A stretch of DNA of 64,000 bases from Gyrodactylus bullatarudis (Eukaryota; Platyhelminthes; Monogenea; Gyrodactylidea; Gyrodactylidae), in NCBI GenBank assembly GCA_012064415.1, contig SSNU01000219.1, positions 1-64,000 of the forward strand, in the 5' to 3' direction. The position numbers and the translations under genes are program-made. Under the pieces are notes generated by a model that had not been told where the DNA came from, did not search any database, and worked only from the letters and a program-made list of their open reading frames with translations. The number at the start of each line of letters is the position of its first letter. Positions within the stretch are counted from its first letter, which is position 1. Positions 21,101-31,647 of the stretch are shown one piece after another.

Positions 21101-23410
21101 ATTCGCCAGTTAATTAGGGCTAATGTGAATTTTCAAACTTTCACATTCCTTCAAAATTTGTATGCTGATTATAAAGGAGATAAGAAAGAAGACTTTCTTG
21201 GAGTTGGCACGTTCGAATATCATAAAAAGAAGATGTTGAAAGACTTAACATTAAGTAAAAGTGTTCTTTTTATCGGATTTGATGCTAAAGTTGTCGAGCA
21301 AAACTGTTACAGAGGTCCTTCAAGTAAAGTTGAGATGTTTTGTATAATAAACCTTGAAACTGGAATGCTAATGGATACAGTCACACCCGTTTCTTTCAAT
21401 GCTACTGATGTAGCTGCAGCTATTTGGAATTGTTTAGTTGAGACTCCATCTCTTCATTCGCTTCAAGGGGCATTATGTGACTGTTGTAATGTTAATACAG
21501 GACTGGATAATGGAGTTCTATCTTTATTGGAAGATCGCCTTGGGCGAAGCATTCAAAAAGTAGTGTGCAGTCTTCATCTAATGGAGCTTGTCCTCAAGTC
21601 AATACTTAATGGTTATGAGATAACTTTCAAAGGTCCTGATGATCTACGTGGACCTTATGCTGAAGAAGTGAAATCAATAGCCAAAAGAGCCTAAATCAAT
21701 GAGAACTTCAGTCGAATCTTGGCATCTCCCATCAAAATGACCGAATCAGCAAAAAAATATGAATGCAGATCAACTTTACTTATTTAACATATACAATTTC
21801 GTGAGGCTTGGATATCAACGATCAAATGAAGTATTAATCTCATTCATCAGGAATAATACACCAGGTAAAATTAATTGTGTTCGTTGGATGACAATGGCTA
21901 GTCGTTTCTTGCGGTTGTATGTCTCATACGAAGAACCCGATGAGAATTTGAAGAGTATCTGTAAGCAAATTATGTTAATATACGCTCAATCATGGTTCGA
22001 GATAAAGTTTCGGCCATCCATTTCTCATGCAGCTCCTAATTTTTTCAATCTACTTACTCGTGTACTTGATCATTCTTGCCTTCGAGTTCATGATAAGGCT
22101 CTCAAGAAACTTAAAGATAACTCTTATCTGGTACACCCTGAAAATATTCTAACAGCGATGATGGCTGAAGATGATTCCGTATTGAGGCTTGAAGCCAAAA
22201 ATATTATTGAAAAATATGCCTCAGTCACCAGGAGACAATATATAAAGCCTAAACTTAATCTTCTAGCTGCAGATTATACAGAGTTAGTAGATTTTTCAAC
22301 TGAAAATTTCGTCAGACCTCCAATAATATCTCAAGAGGAGATAATATGTGGAAATCGAATCTTTTCCTGCCAATTCACAGATAATCGAACGTAATGTGCA
22401 ATTGATGAACCAGGTTGCATCCCGAACCTGTTCTAATATCTCAAGAAACTTTGTCATGAATTCATGTAAAGACGAGAAATTCAATCAGCAAAAAATATTC
22501 TTAGTTGAACAATGTATAAGGTAATAAATTAAAAAAAGGCTTCAAATGTAATTGACTTGGTTACACTTGAGTTAATATAACTAATGGGAAAAATCGAAAA
22601 TATTCATAAGTTGAGATTGGAAAAATTATTAGTAGTATGGTGATAATTTTTTGAAAAGAATAACGTGAAATGATACTGAGTCAGTAAATTTTCTCAATCA
22701 TTGATAATATAAGTGTACGGATATATTGGTATATTATACTGTTTCTGAAATTATTTCATCTTTTGATACTGATGATGAAAATAAAATAAGTGTTGAAAAC
22801 ATCAGTCTATTAAACTGTAACTTTGATACTGCAATTTTAAATTTCTTAAAAAATTCTACAGTTTTCGAATTATTCGGTAGAATCTGCAGTGCTTTGCCTT
22901 TTAATAAGGAAATCATGAATGAGATAAGAGGACATAAATGACATCATCTCTTTAACAAAAGAGTAGAAGAAAACTTTCTGAGCTATTTAAATTCAAAGTT
23001 GAAAATTTACCTATTTATTTCGAAAATCCTTAACTTTAATTCAATTTAATGCTTATTTAACCCTCGCCCTGGAAATAACAAAAATGTCACAGTAAAATCA
23101 ATACAAATGGGGTCACATGGACCCGGGGCGAGGGTTATGCATCTTGTAGGAAAGAAAACATTACACCTTTTAAGTTTAACAGGTTTTAAATTAAATTTAA
23201 TTCTTTTAATCAAGTTAAGATTAAAACATTGTGCGCAAACCATTTAGTGACCACAGTTCCGATCGAAACGGATTCAATAAAAATAAATGAGGCAAGTTCA
23301 AATGAATTCTGATTCAAATATTTTTCTAGGCGATAAATTTCAAAATACTGATGTACAAGAAAGTTGAAAATGAAGCTGCTGCTATTCAAGGGACTAAGCA
23401 AGATTTATAA
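15120..23410 (+). CDS. G3: seven-exon gene of the tandem family, intron 5 full of transposons
   Basis: Exons: 15120-15179, 15208-15381, 15409-15519, 15549-15743, 18252-18279, 23215-23291 and 23330-23410, giving about 241 residues. Exon 1 reads MKYNEFGDCLCVFLHLIREF. Exon 2 contains NLLKKTRSDKSAIEKLKRYL. Exon 3 ends CRVALRNMTL. Exon 4 has FPKYIIVFVRNKRRYYIREL and LGFLYDGPDTKYQL. The end carries IRNKINNNL, KIKTLCANH, VPIE and FKILMYKKVE. Introns 1 to 3 are 28, 27 and 29 nt. Intron 4 (about 2.5 kb) contains a foldback element. Intron 5 (about 4.9 kb) contains a split MITE, a Fam1 relic, a LINE end and a Fam2 relic. Intron 6 is 38 nt with a GC donor. Assigning exons 5 to 7 to this gene rests on order, strand and phase; all seven exons are open. 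Confidence 0.78.
17150..18092. mobile_element. Nested foldback element in G3 intron 4
   Basis: The outer ends are inverted: TAGGGTTAATTC near 17153 and GAATTAACCCTA near 18075-18086, with a shared CCCCAAAGTGGGAATGATCC block. Inside is a second, larger inverted repeat at about 17395-17560 and 17720-17890, with landmarks CATCGATATGAAAAAACTAA and CATGCTTCTGGAATAAGATA. The inner unit is related to pieces near 15963 and 52120. No coding frame is present. Confidence 0.75.
18408..18545. repeat. Left half of a GTTACAGTATA-type MITE
   Basis: This matches the left half of the complete hairpin at 54561-55031: GCAGTATCATTTTTTTCG, GTTACAGTATAATAGA and AGTATCAAAAGATGAAAT in the same order. It breaks off after AACAGTATAACACTGC. 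The matching right half is at 22560-22840. Confidence 0.7.
19211..20382 (+). pseudogene. Fam1-B: decayed transposon-associated gene
   Basis: A start at 19211 leads into SFCYICGKYSYKN and stops after about 33 codons. After frame changes, the main open part (19438-20382) reads CYFCGTIL, then an acidic stretch, EYFTQNEDLIYCNN, SEWRIFIDASSNSLKF, YQWKVIGDSKVI, CKYPCIFCLWDSKGF and ILLPPLHRKLGLGTQF. The motif order matches Fam1-A (5806-7345) and Fam1-C (58229-62690). The C-terminal third with VSDEQGE is missing: the frame ends shortly before the expected GPQI motif, exactly where LINE sequence begins. It is therefore truncated and broken. Host function is unlikely. Confidence 0.75.
20383..20908 (+). 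mobile_element. 5'-truncated LINE (non-LTR retrotransposon) 3' end
   Basis: From about 20383 the sequence matches the 3' end of the LINE at 33159-33852. The C-terminal frame contains SGLNPLWVRRLAFIVKDF, then CDNLHSIKTIMSHIRSKIDY and LLYPDLH before the stop at 20701-20703. The 3' UTR continues to an A-rich tail ending near 20908. It is truncated within the last 100 codons of ORF2, and lies between the Fam1 and Fam2 relics. Confidence 0.85.
20909..22394 (+). pseudogene. Fam2-A: decayed transposase-like gene
   Basis: An open stretch runs from the LINE tail to 21694. It has a Lys/Arg-rich segment (TRKRRR), then VLFIGFDAKVVEQNC, GALCDCCNVNTGLDNGVL, LEDRLGRSIQKVVCSLHL and FKGPDDLRGPY. After a stop and a frameshift near 21700-21755 it continues as LYLFNIYNFVRLG, CVRWMTMASRFLRLYVSYEE, YLVHPENILTAMMAEDDS and PKLNLLAADYTELVDF. 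The order matches a multicopy invertebrate family whose D-G-x-x-x-N-T-G, LVC-LLH and AHPEN motifs I recognise; the D-to-H spacing suggests an RNase-H-fold transposase, but that is inference. The same family recurs at 46269-47318. Confidence 0.7.
22560..22840. repeat. Right half of the split GTTACAGTATA-type MITE
   Basis: The stretch matches the right half of the hairpin at 54561-55031: AATAACGTGAAATGATACTG, CAGTAAATTTTC, ATTTCATCTTTTGATACTGA and CTGTAACTTTGATACTGCAA. With the left half at 18408-18545 it brackets the Fam1, LINE and Fam2 block. Confidence 0.7.
23061..23134. mobile_element. Tiny piggyBac-like MITE (74 bp)
   Basis: The segment starts CCCTCGCCCTGG after TTAA (23057-23060) and ends ACCCGGGGCGAGGG before TTAT. 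The termini are inverted (CCCTCGCCC and GGGCGAGGG). Termini beginning CCC next to TTAA are typical of piggyBac derivatives. It lies in G3 intron 5. Confidence 0.55.
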
Positions 23411-23507
23411 TTTCAAATAAATTTTTTTTTCGAATATTAAAAATTTTTTAACGTTGAGAGATGTACGGAGACATCGGTTTTAAGCTGAGTTACCGGTGCT
23501 ATGTTCA

Positions 23508-23633
23508 TTTCAGAGAAGAAGAAAGAGATGCCACAATTTTCACAAATAAGGGCCTTTATTTCGGGCATACTCATCAGTGTGATACATGCCATATATATAG
23601 GGTTATAACAAAAATAGATTACTGGTTCTTATT
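23508..23633 (+). repeat. Exon-like 110-bp repeat, copy 2
   Basis: Second copy of the 1153-1279 segment, again starting right after a TTTCAG-like site and open in the same frame (HTHQCDTCH, YRVITKI). The flanks of the two copies differ. Confidence 0.55.
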
Positions 23634-23637
23634 TTTT

Positions 23638-23755
23638 CAATTTTGATTGGCTCAAAGTTTGAGCCTCAAACCTGTTACCAGGTTCTATTCAATCTTATGA
23701 TTACAAATTATGATGCTCAAACCTGGTAATAAGTTTGAGCCAATCAAAATTCCAG
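23638..23755. repeat. Short hairpin repeat
   Basis: TTTTGATTGGCTCAAA near 23640 is inverted at about 23738-23752 (TTTGAGCCAATCAAAA). An inner pair, CTCAAACCTGTTACCAGG and CTCAAACCTGGTAATAAG, also recurs. This is probably a small MITE. Confidence 0.6.
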
Positions 23756-23769
23756 AAAGCAGTTTCCAA

Positions 23770-24906
23770 GAAGATCGACTGTTTATTAGAGAAACATCGA
23801 TGATGATACAGTGAATTCAATCAGGCCCACATCAGATGAGATTAGTCGACTCTACCTTTCGCCAAAGGTACACAAGGATACAAGTGATGGTTTGAAATAT
23901 CGTCCAATTCTTGACATGTCAGCCACTCCTCAGCAACCCTTCTTAAGTTACAGTCCTGCGTGTCAGAAGAAAAGTTTAGTCAGAAACGAACCTTTGAAAA
24001 TAGAGAGAATAACGTCTGAATCGAAAAAATCCGAGGACAAAGAGATTCTAAAGAACTTACTAATGATAGACGGGTACCCTGAGGCGTTTATCGATAAACA
24101 TTCAATTTCGCGACAGAAAGCCAAAAACGATGTCGAGGAACTGACTCCTATTTACCTGAGAGTACCGTTCAAAGGAGATGCTGCTCATCAGGTGCTGAAC
24201 AACAAGCTGCAGGAGATAACAAAGAAGGCATTCCCAGGATACAGACTTCAAATCTTAAATAAGACAACAAAGCTGCTGTCACATCGAAACAAGGACCAAA
24301 TACCCTGGCTCGAAAGAAAGGGGGTGATCTACCAGATTAAATGCAAATGTGGTGCATCGTATGTTGGACAAACAGTGAGACCCGCGAAAGTAAGGTTCAA
24401 GGAACATCTGACAAAGGGGAAAAAAGGGTCAGCAGTACATGAGCACCTTGAAAGCTACAAATCACACGGCAGATGTGAACAACTTCAGTATCCTCTACCA
24501 GGCAAACCCGAATGATCCACGTCCGGTCAGGGAAAAAGAGCTGAGTAAGGCGGAAGCCCACTTTATAAACAAACTTGAACCTGTCCTGTGTAAACAAAAA
24601 GTGCTAGCTACAAAGTTAGGCTACGAGGGAAAGGAGCGATTCAAAATGATGAAGAAGCTTGCAAAGGTTTCTAAAATCCTCAATGATTCACCTCTTTGTT
24701 CTTCAAACCAAGTGACAGAGAACCAAAAAGTTGATGCAAAACCAATTAGTGAACCAAAAGAGCAAGTAGTTGAAACTACGTCTCAATGCAATCAACTCGA
24801 TGACTCTGCCCCAGCAACAATTACAAGTGTGAATAGAAGTGCAAGCCAAGAGAAGCTAACTGAAGTTAGTAACACCGGGGGAAATTCAAAAAAAATTTTG
24901 CGATAA
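23770..24906 (+). pseudogene. Penelope-like element relic PLE-2, internally deleted
   Basis: The frame starts with ISRLYLSPKVHKD and YRPILDMSATP, the fingers of a Penelope reverse transcriptase. It then jumps straight to the post-RT thumb or linker (IDGYPEAFIDKH, YLRVPFKGDAAHQVL), so the palm with the catalytic aspartates has been deleted. A GIY-YIG endonuclease follows (GVIYQIKCKCGASYVGQT, then RFKEHL). The frame breaks near 24440-24510 and resumes as AEAHFINKLEPVLCKQK and a Ser/Thr-rich tail to 24906. No RT activity is possible. It adjoins the foldback element at 24975. Confidence 0.85.
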
Positions 24907-24974
24907 ATTTTTGAGATAAACTGTGAAATTTTACGCAGATTCCGAATCTGCTTCCAAAAATTTTCTAAAATCTA

Positions 24975-26812
24975 ATTGTAATATATGTTACCGTTGATCT
25001 TGTTACTCTTGATAGTCACAAGACTCTCTGATATTCTTGAATCTCCCTAGTTAGCTAGGGAATTTGGAAACTCGCTTTCTAAAATCCCTACTCGAGTTAT
25101 TCATAGTTAGAGGGAATCTAGAAACTCAAGAAAGTCTAAAGAATCCTTAAATTTCAAGGGAATCTGGAAACTTGGTTTCTAGAATTCCTTGAAAATTAGG
25201 AAAAACTGAGAGAGTCTTAAGAATGCCTTGGGAATTTAGAAACTTGTAAATTAGCTAGATTGTTTTGAAAAATTGTGGATTATATTTACAGATGGGGGGG
25301 GGGTCATGTAAAAAAAAACAAATGAAAGAGCAAAAATAAAATATTCAGTGGGTGATTTCAATTCCTGATGTTGAAAAATCAAAAATTAATCAAAAGAACA
25401 TGGAGTCATGCTAGAGGTTTCTATATAATCGGGACACTAAATGGGAGAATAGATGGTCTTTGTGAGTCAACTGATACCAGTCGAAAAACAATTTCATTCA
25501 ACTTGAGAATGTGTCTGAAGATTATTTTATCAGTCAGAAAGTTAAATAGCCTGCAATATTCAGTTAATGGGTATATTCAATGTGATTGAAATGCAAAAGA
25601 AATAATGTTTTATCTAACTCATGATGCCATAATTATAATTATAATACAGTTAATCTTGTGCGTATTAGAATTTTCAGCTATCAATAGTTGGAAATTTTAT
25701 TGTTTGGAAAGTATTGCCGAGCTTCTTCGAAAATATTTTCTGATTCTAATGAACTATTCATTAAGAGGATTTAGAAGACGAGTGAATATTTAGTTATAAA
25801 GCTTATATTTCACCCGTTCTCATCAGACTATTACACCGGCTAGATATATATAGCAAAACGTTTGAAAAAATCGGAATCCTCTGATTGGTTCTTTCAATTT
25901 GAAGTATTGAAGGAAAGGGGCCAGGGTTGATGACTTGTATCCATGATCATTGCTTTCTTTTTACGTATCTGTCCAATATTCAGTTAATGGGTATATTCAA
26001 TGTGATTGAAATGCAAAAGAAATAATGTTTTATCTAACTCATGATGCCATAATTATAATTATAATACAGTTAATCTTGTGCGTATTAGAATTTTCAGCTA
26101 TCAATAGTTGGAAATTTTATTGTTTGGAAAGTATTGCCGAGCTTCTTCGAAAATATTTTCTGATTCTAATGAACTATTCATTAAGAGGATTTAGAAGACG
26201 AGTGAATATTTAGTTATAAAGCTTATATTTCACCCGTTCTCATCAGACTATTACACCGGCTAGATATATATAGCAAAACGTTTGAAAAAATCGGAATCCT
26301 CTGATTGGTTCTTTCAATTTGAAGTATTGAAGGAAAGGGGCCAGGGTTGATGACTTGTATCCATGATCATTGCTTTCTTTTTACGTATCTGTCCAATATT
26401 CAGTTAATGGGTATATTCAATGTGATTGAAATGCAAAAGAAATAATGTTTTATCTAACTCATGATGCCATAATTATAATTATAATACAGTTAATCTTGTG
26501 CGAATAAATAAAAAAATTTCAAATATTGCGTATTAGAATTTTCAGCTATCAATAGTTGGATATTTTATTGTTAAAAGTTTCTAAAATCCCTAGGCATTCT
26601 CAAGACTCTTCGAGTTTCTAGATTTCCTAACTTGCTAGGCATTCTAGAAACCAAGTTTCAAGATTCCCTAGAAATGTAGGGATTCTTAAGATTTCGTTGA
26701 ATTCCTAGATTCCCTGTAACTATGAATAAGTCGAGTAGGAATTCTCAAGACTATCAGGGAGTCTTAAGATTGACATTAGTTTCCAGATTCACTGTAATAT
26801 ATGTTGGTTATT
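24975..26812. mobile_element. Foldback element with ~200-240-bp arms and internal tandem repeats
   Basis: The left arm (about 24975-25250) and right arm (about 26572-26812) are imperfect reverse complements. Landmarks are GTAATATATGTT at the outer ends, TTATTCATAGTTA, GGGAATCT and AACTTGGTTTCTAGAAT. The interior carries a 420-bp tandem array (25555-26503) and a run of nine or more G near 25293. A 73-codon frame at 25368-25589 is not recognised and may be chance. The architecture resembles Foldback-type elements, with inverted arms around repeated DNA. Confidence 0.75.
25555..26503. repeat. 420-bp tandem repeat, 2.3 copies
   Basis: Bases 25561-25980 are repeated without any visible difference at 25981-26400, and a third partial copy runs from 26401 to about 26503. 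An insertion of about 28 bp there is followed by a further stretch of the repeat to about 26570. Exact identity points to very recent duplication, or to assembly of a longer array. A 62-codon frame repeats with the unit and is not evidence of a gene. Confidence 0.9.
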
Positions 26813-27458
26813 TTGGCGTTCTCTATTCTGATTGGTTACAAGAGAGGTATGCACATTTTAAAATATTCTTTATTAAAATACATGACATAAAAACCAATCA
26901 ATTTAATCTAGAAGTTGAAATCCAATCTCCTTGAGAGTATGCTCAATCGAAAGAACGAAAAGAATCGTGAAGAAAACTATGAAATTGCTTGTTTCAAAAG
27001 CCATAAGTTTGTTTCAAATGTAAATTCTAGCGAATTCGAAGCTCATATTCAAAGTTCTCGCCAGTTCTGAGTAAGTACGAAATTATTCTATACACCAATT
27101 GAAGCAGAATTAATTTTTCTACATAATGAGCCTAATTGTAATTAGATTAAATTTCTAAAATATTAATTTGATTGAAAAACTCATTTGAATTTTGTATCAA
27201 AAACTTATGGATCTTACCCAATTACTTTTTTTGTCTATTAAGATCAACAATTTCATTTATTTAAAAAATCTTTATTTTCTAGAATTTTTTTACAACCTAT
27301 ATCCTGCGTAATTCTTGAAAGATTAAAAAAACTAACAAGTTTGAAAATATAATCGGAATATTTTTAGATTTTATTTTTTGAAAGTTCATTTTATATGATA
27401 TGCGTAATTTGAGGTAATATAATCAGAATATTTTTATACTTTATTCAGTTATAAATCA
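26813..27458. other. No gene seen upstream of pseudogene G4
   Basis: AT-rich spacer. The family upstream box occurs twice just before G4, as AAATATAATCGGAATA near 27345 and AATATAATCAGAATA near 27416. This suggests a small local duplication of the promoter region. Confidence 0.5.
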
Positions 27459-28037
27459 TAACTATAGAAAATTTTACGATTTTTTATGCGTCTTTCTGTA
27501 TTTTATGGAAGAATTTGAAATTTTTTAGATTATAATAATTTTTAGGTCTAATTGCTCAATTTGAAAAATGGATCAGAATTTTGTAATCTTTTAAAAACAA
27601 CTCATTACGATAAATCTGCAATGGGAAGACTGAAGTGATATCTTGATGTTGAAAATGATGATCTAAGCCAAAGATATCAATATGCTTTTAATTTACTTTT
27701 GCAGATGTTACACGAATATTATGTAATTTCATGGTTTTTATCAAATAATGTAGTCTGAGGGAACATTGTATCAGGAATGTTTGAACATATCATACAAGAG
27801 AAAATCATATTTCTTTTTATGCGAAATTTCTAGTTTGTCGACTTGCACTACGAAACATGACACTCGTGAGACAATATGAATTTCTAATCAAATAGGCAGA
27901 AGGAATTATTCATGGCGAAACATTTGGTGAAAAAACTATGAAAGTTTATATTCATTTCCCAAAGTACATCATCGTATTGTTGATTAATAAGAGGCGATAT
28001 TACTTTCGGGATCTGTCAAAATTCAAACCTTATGACC
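27459..28037 (+). pseudogene. G4: broken member of the tandem family
   Basis: All of exons 1 to 3 and the start of exon 4 can be aligned with G1-G3, but many lesions are visible. The start codon position reads ATA. The exon 1 donor GT has become GA. Exon 2 (27546-27722) has a stop at its second codon and another in the AAGTGATATC stretch. Exon 3 (27754-27865) is 112 nt instead of 111, which shifts the frame. Exon 4 starts at 27896 and keeps FPKYIIVLLINKRRYYFRDL, but is cut at about 28037 by repeat sequence. No exons 5 to 7 follow. It is a useful neutral comparison for the intact copies. Confidence 0.85.
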
Positions 28038-28265
28038 TTCATAACTCTACCAGTTTGATAGGATTTTAGATCAATTAAAGTTTAAATTGAAGCCCACAAT
28101 GTGAACTTGCATAAGTAATATTTTTAGCCAAATAACTTGATATCTTTATAGCTAAATTTTGGTTTTTATCAAAATTGTGAAATAGTCTCGGCACCGAAAG
28201 GGATAAGATTTGAAGAAAGAAAATCTGAAAAAAAAAATTTTTCATGAAAAATATGGTCATTTTTC
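28030..28265. repeat. Dispersed repeat that truncates G4 exon 4
   Basis: The sequence starting CTTCATAACTCTACCAGTTT is found in reverse complement at about 52440-52580, with landmarks AAATTGAAGCCCACAATG and CCAAATAACTTG. Both copies are followed or preceded by GGCACCGAAAGGG. It is the piece that cuts off G4. Probably a MITE. Confidence 0.6.
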
Positions 28266-28597
28266 AAATTTCGATTTGGCTATGAACTCAGAATTTTTAT
28301 TGATTTGAAAGTGGGAGACTGATCAAAGAGGTTTTTCGGAATCAAGATTAGACAAGAAAATCAATTCAACTGAATCTTATCTGATGCATAACCTCATTAT
28401 CGTTTGGGAGTCGAATTTCTATTTTTTGATCATCGTTTCACTACTTGAAAATCAATGAAATTTCGATAAATCAAAATCTCTTGAAAATTGTGCATCTTTC
28501 GAAAGTTTATCAGCGATATTTGGCTTTCTTGTCTTATTGTGATCCTGAAAATCAACTTTTACTCACTCTCCCACTTTCATATCAACCAACTTTATTC

Positions 28598-28720
28598 ATT
28601 TGAATCCAACTTTATGGAGATTGACTTCTCACACCTAGATGTTAGAGTTGGGATAAGCATTGCTTATTAAGCAAGTGTCAATTCCATAAGAGAGTCAAGG
28701 AATATTCAACTCAAGTTGAA
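28598..28720 (-). repeat. Repeat tail shared with the ribozyme locus at 59561-59678
   Basis: Reversed, this reads TGAGTTGAATATT, CTCTTATGGAATTGACACTT and AACATCTAGGTGTGAGAAG, the same blocks that directly follow the hammerhead ribozyme near 59561-59678. The ribozyme core itself is not present here. Confidence 0.65.
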
Positions 28721-29161
28721 ATTCATTTACATCTGATGATTTTCTGAGTACAATTTTCCATCAACAATAACTAGCAGTAAAGTTCCTGAGAAAATCATTG
28801 CTGATCATACCATAATTGAAGCTACACCATGTTCGAAGTTCAGTATTTTCTTGGGATCCTTCCCATCTGAGCACCAATGGTAGCTTAAGCCATCAGGTTC
28901 ATTCATATCAAACTTTTCCTCATTAGAAACTATTGTTTTATCCCAAAAGTCGCTCTGACATAATTTTTCCTTGATTCATTCAGATCCAATATTCATATGG
29001 TATTCTGAACGTTTTGGGCATTTTTCAGACTTCATTAAAGAGAACTTTAGATACTTTTTCAATAGCTTTAGAATATTTCCTAATTGTTCAGTAAAAATGT
29101 GTACTTAATAAAATATCTTTGAATCTTTTTATGCTGGTGAGGAAAAATTTAGGAATCTGGC
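28721..29161. other. No gene seen
   Basis: AT-rich spacer without a supported frame. Confidence 0.4.
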
Positions 29162-29464
29162 GATTGACTATAACGTTGTTCGCTTGCTACCTGACTATGT
29201 TGTCTTCTGGCTTGTATTGGACTCACACAAAAACTATTTTTATCAGGATAATCTAAATGTTTTTTATTCTAATCATAATTTTAATTTTCTTTCAAGTGAT
29301 GAATTATATTATCAGATTTATTACTCTAATAATTCTGATTAGTATAAAAATCACTGTAATTTTTATTCTTTAAGAAAAACTACACTTTCTTTTTCTACAG
29401 ATAGACCAATACAGGCCAGAAGACAACATGGTCAGGTAGCAAGCGAACACCGTTATAGTCAATC
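29162..29464. mobile_element. MITE with 60-bp terminal inverted repeats
   Basis: The left end ATTGACTATAACGTTGTTCG to TTGTATTGG (29163-29220) is inverted at 29404-29464, with the shared block CTTGCTACCTGAC. The interior is 180 bp and non-coding. A solo end of the same family is at 40111-40190. Confidence 0.8.
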
Positions 29465-31647
29465 TATGCTCCTGAAGAACTACTTGGTTCAAAATTATGA
29501 ATAGCGTAGATGTTCTGAACTTTTACAAAAAAATAATGCAAATTAAAAAATAAAACTTAAAAATGGGTCAGGAAAATCTCTCAATCTGATTCAGTAGATA
29601 AAAAGTATGCTTGATTAGACTGAAGAAAGACAATGAAATTCAAGTTTTTGAAAACCCTGAGTTTGATTCAAGCGTAAATTCTCTTGGCGCAATCTTAGAA
29701 ATATTTGAATTTATCTTAATAGTAATAACTTATTAATAAAAATATTATTAGTAATAAGTAGGGCAGTAAATTTGCGATTTTCGATTTGTTGCTTGTTTCC
29801 ATTTCCTCATTTGAAAAATATAAAATTTGTGATTTTTTCCGATTTTTTAACCGGCTGCGACTTTCTTACGATTTTTTTCTTACTTCTTCTACTTGATAAA
29901 AATAGATTCTCACTCAACTGTCTGAGTAAGCCTTTTCATTTACTCAGGTATTTGTTGAATCATTTTCTCCTCTTTTGTCTCTGGCTATTTACTCAATCCG
30001 CCTATAATTGGATTCGCTCAAAATATGAAACAAGTCATGGACAATATAATTACAGTTGATAGGCTGTAGTAAATGTGGAAAGAACTTTTTCAAAATTTTG
30101 AATTCGAATAGATAAATTTATTGAAATTGAACAAAATATTATTAAAACAGAGAAGGACACTTTTTCTGAGAATTTTCAAAAGAAAAAAAAGCATTTTTTT
30201 GCGATTACTGACTAAATTTTGCGATTTTTTCAAGACTTCTGTGATTTTTTTAATGAGTTATTACAAATCTTCGAAAATTGATAAAATTTGCTTCACTTAT
30301 AAGTTAGTCACCTCGAAATGATGGTAATACGTGCAGAGTCTATCTATTCTTGATAAATATAATAATAATAATAATATTGATCCATTGACAAAGGGTTTTT
30401 GAGTTTCTTAAATGCAGCTACTAATCGCTTCAAGTTAGTGACGAAATTAGATTTGCATGTCTTTAGTTGGTATTGGCACTGACTATACAGGATAATTGAA
30501 TCATCAATAACTTTATTGCAACTCTCTTGCGTATTAACTTTCATCACATTCATTTTGTATTGAACTGCCTTGATCATATCCAAATTGGTTGGCAATTTAT
30601 CATTGGGAAGCTTACTTGGTCGACTGAATGAACAGCTTTATAAATGCTATTTGACATTCTGAACATTGTTATGATGAAATACCTTACTTTAGTTAGAATT
30701 ACTTATTGTCTTTATGAATTATTTATAATTATAGTTTATTATAAACAAATTTCCAATATATGATATTTAAACTTGTTGTTTTACTAATTATATTCAACAA
30801 CTTATTGAATTAGGAATTATTTGAAATGATTTTCTTTTTTGCTTAATAAGAGGCTAAATAACTTAATATTGTAAATTTTAACTGACTATAGCCTCAAGAT
30901 TGGAAATCCAGTGTAATCAAGATTCCGATTTTTAGAAAGCAGTTTATTAAATAACTTAAACAGTCAAATCGGACATTATTTATTTTCTACTTAATGATAT
31001 TTTCAACTATTTTGAGAATTTTTCAGTAATTTCAGATATGTGCTCCTTAAAAAATTCTACAATAGAGATTTTGAATTATTCGGTAAAATCTGAATACCTG
31101 ACCTCGTATGAAAGAAATCTACCTCGATCAGGATACAGTAGTCCTTGAACTATCAATAGCGTAAATAACATTTCGAAAATTATGCTACTGTCAATTTTTT
31201 TCATCACAAATCTCTATTTTTTAACACCTATAAATCAGGAAAAAGATCAAGTTGTAGATTAATTTCATTGATGAAAACCCATAGCAAGGGATTCGTTTTC
31301 ATTTCATCGATGTTAAGAAGCCTTTATTCTCTTTGTCATTCAGAAAGAGGGAGCAAATGTTCTATTGATTAGCCAATACAAATTGGAATTTATTTGAACA
31401 CTTCCAATGTATTTCAAGAGTAATTCTTCTGATGATCAGGATTTCAAATTGCAAAATATCAATTCGGCTTTAAAAGTCATAAATTCGCATCTACATTCGC
31501 AACTAACAATTATTATGAGCGAAATTTCTAATCGATTCTTATAGAAACAGATAATTTTTTCTATATACAAAATGTACGGAATTTGATAATATAAAAATAT
31601 ATTTTTAATATTTTTTGCTCAGTTTTGAGTCAAGTTACCTTTAAAGA
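29465..31647. other. Spacer between G4 and G5, no gene seen
   Basis: A dispersed repeat at about 29764-29960 (TTTGCGATTTTCGATTTGTT, ACTCAACTGTCTGAGT) has a relative at about 51045-51240. A short ATA/AAT run sits near 30359. No coding frame is convincing; the small open stretches near 29772 and 30344 are low-complexity. Confidence 0.5.

Noticed and set aside
22734..22941. Overlapping frames on both strands near 22730-22940 as genes
   Set aside because: They lie in the right half of a hairpin MITE, and the same frames do not persist in the complete copy at 54561-55031.
25605..26213. Two identical 62-codon frames 420 bp apart, as a duplicated gene
   Set aside because: They are simply part of the tandem repeat unit. 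The translation is low-complexity at the start and shows no motif.
29772..30321. Two plus-strand frames of 95 and 66 codons
   Set aside because: They are Phe/Leu/Lys-rich translations of AT-rich repeats; the related repeat at 51045 does not preserve the frame.
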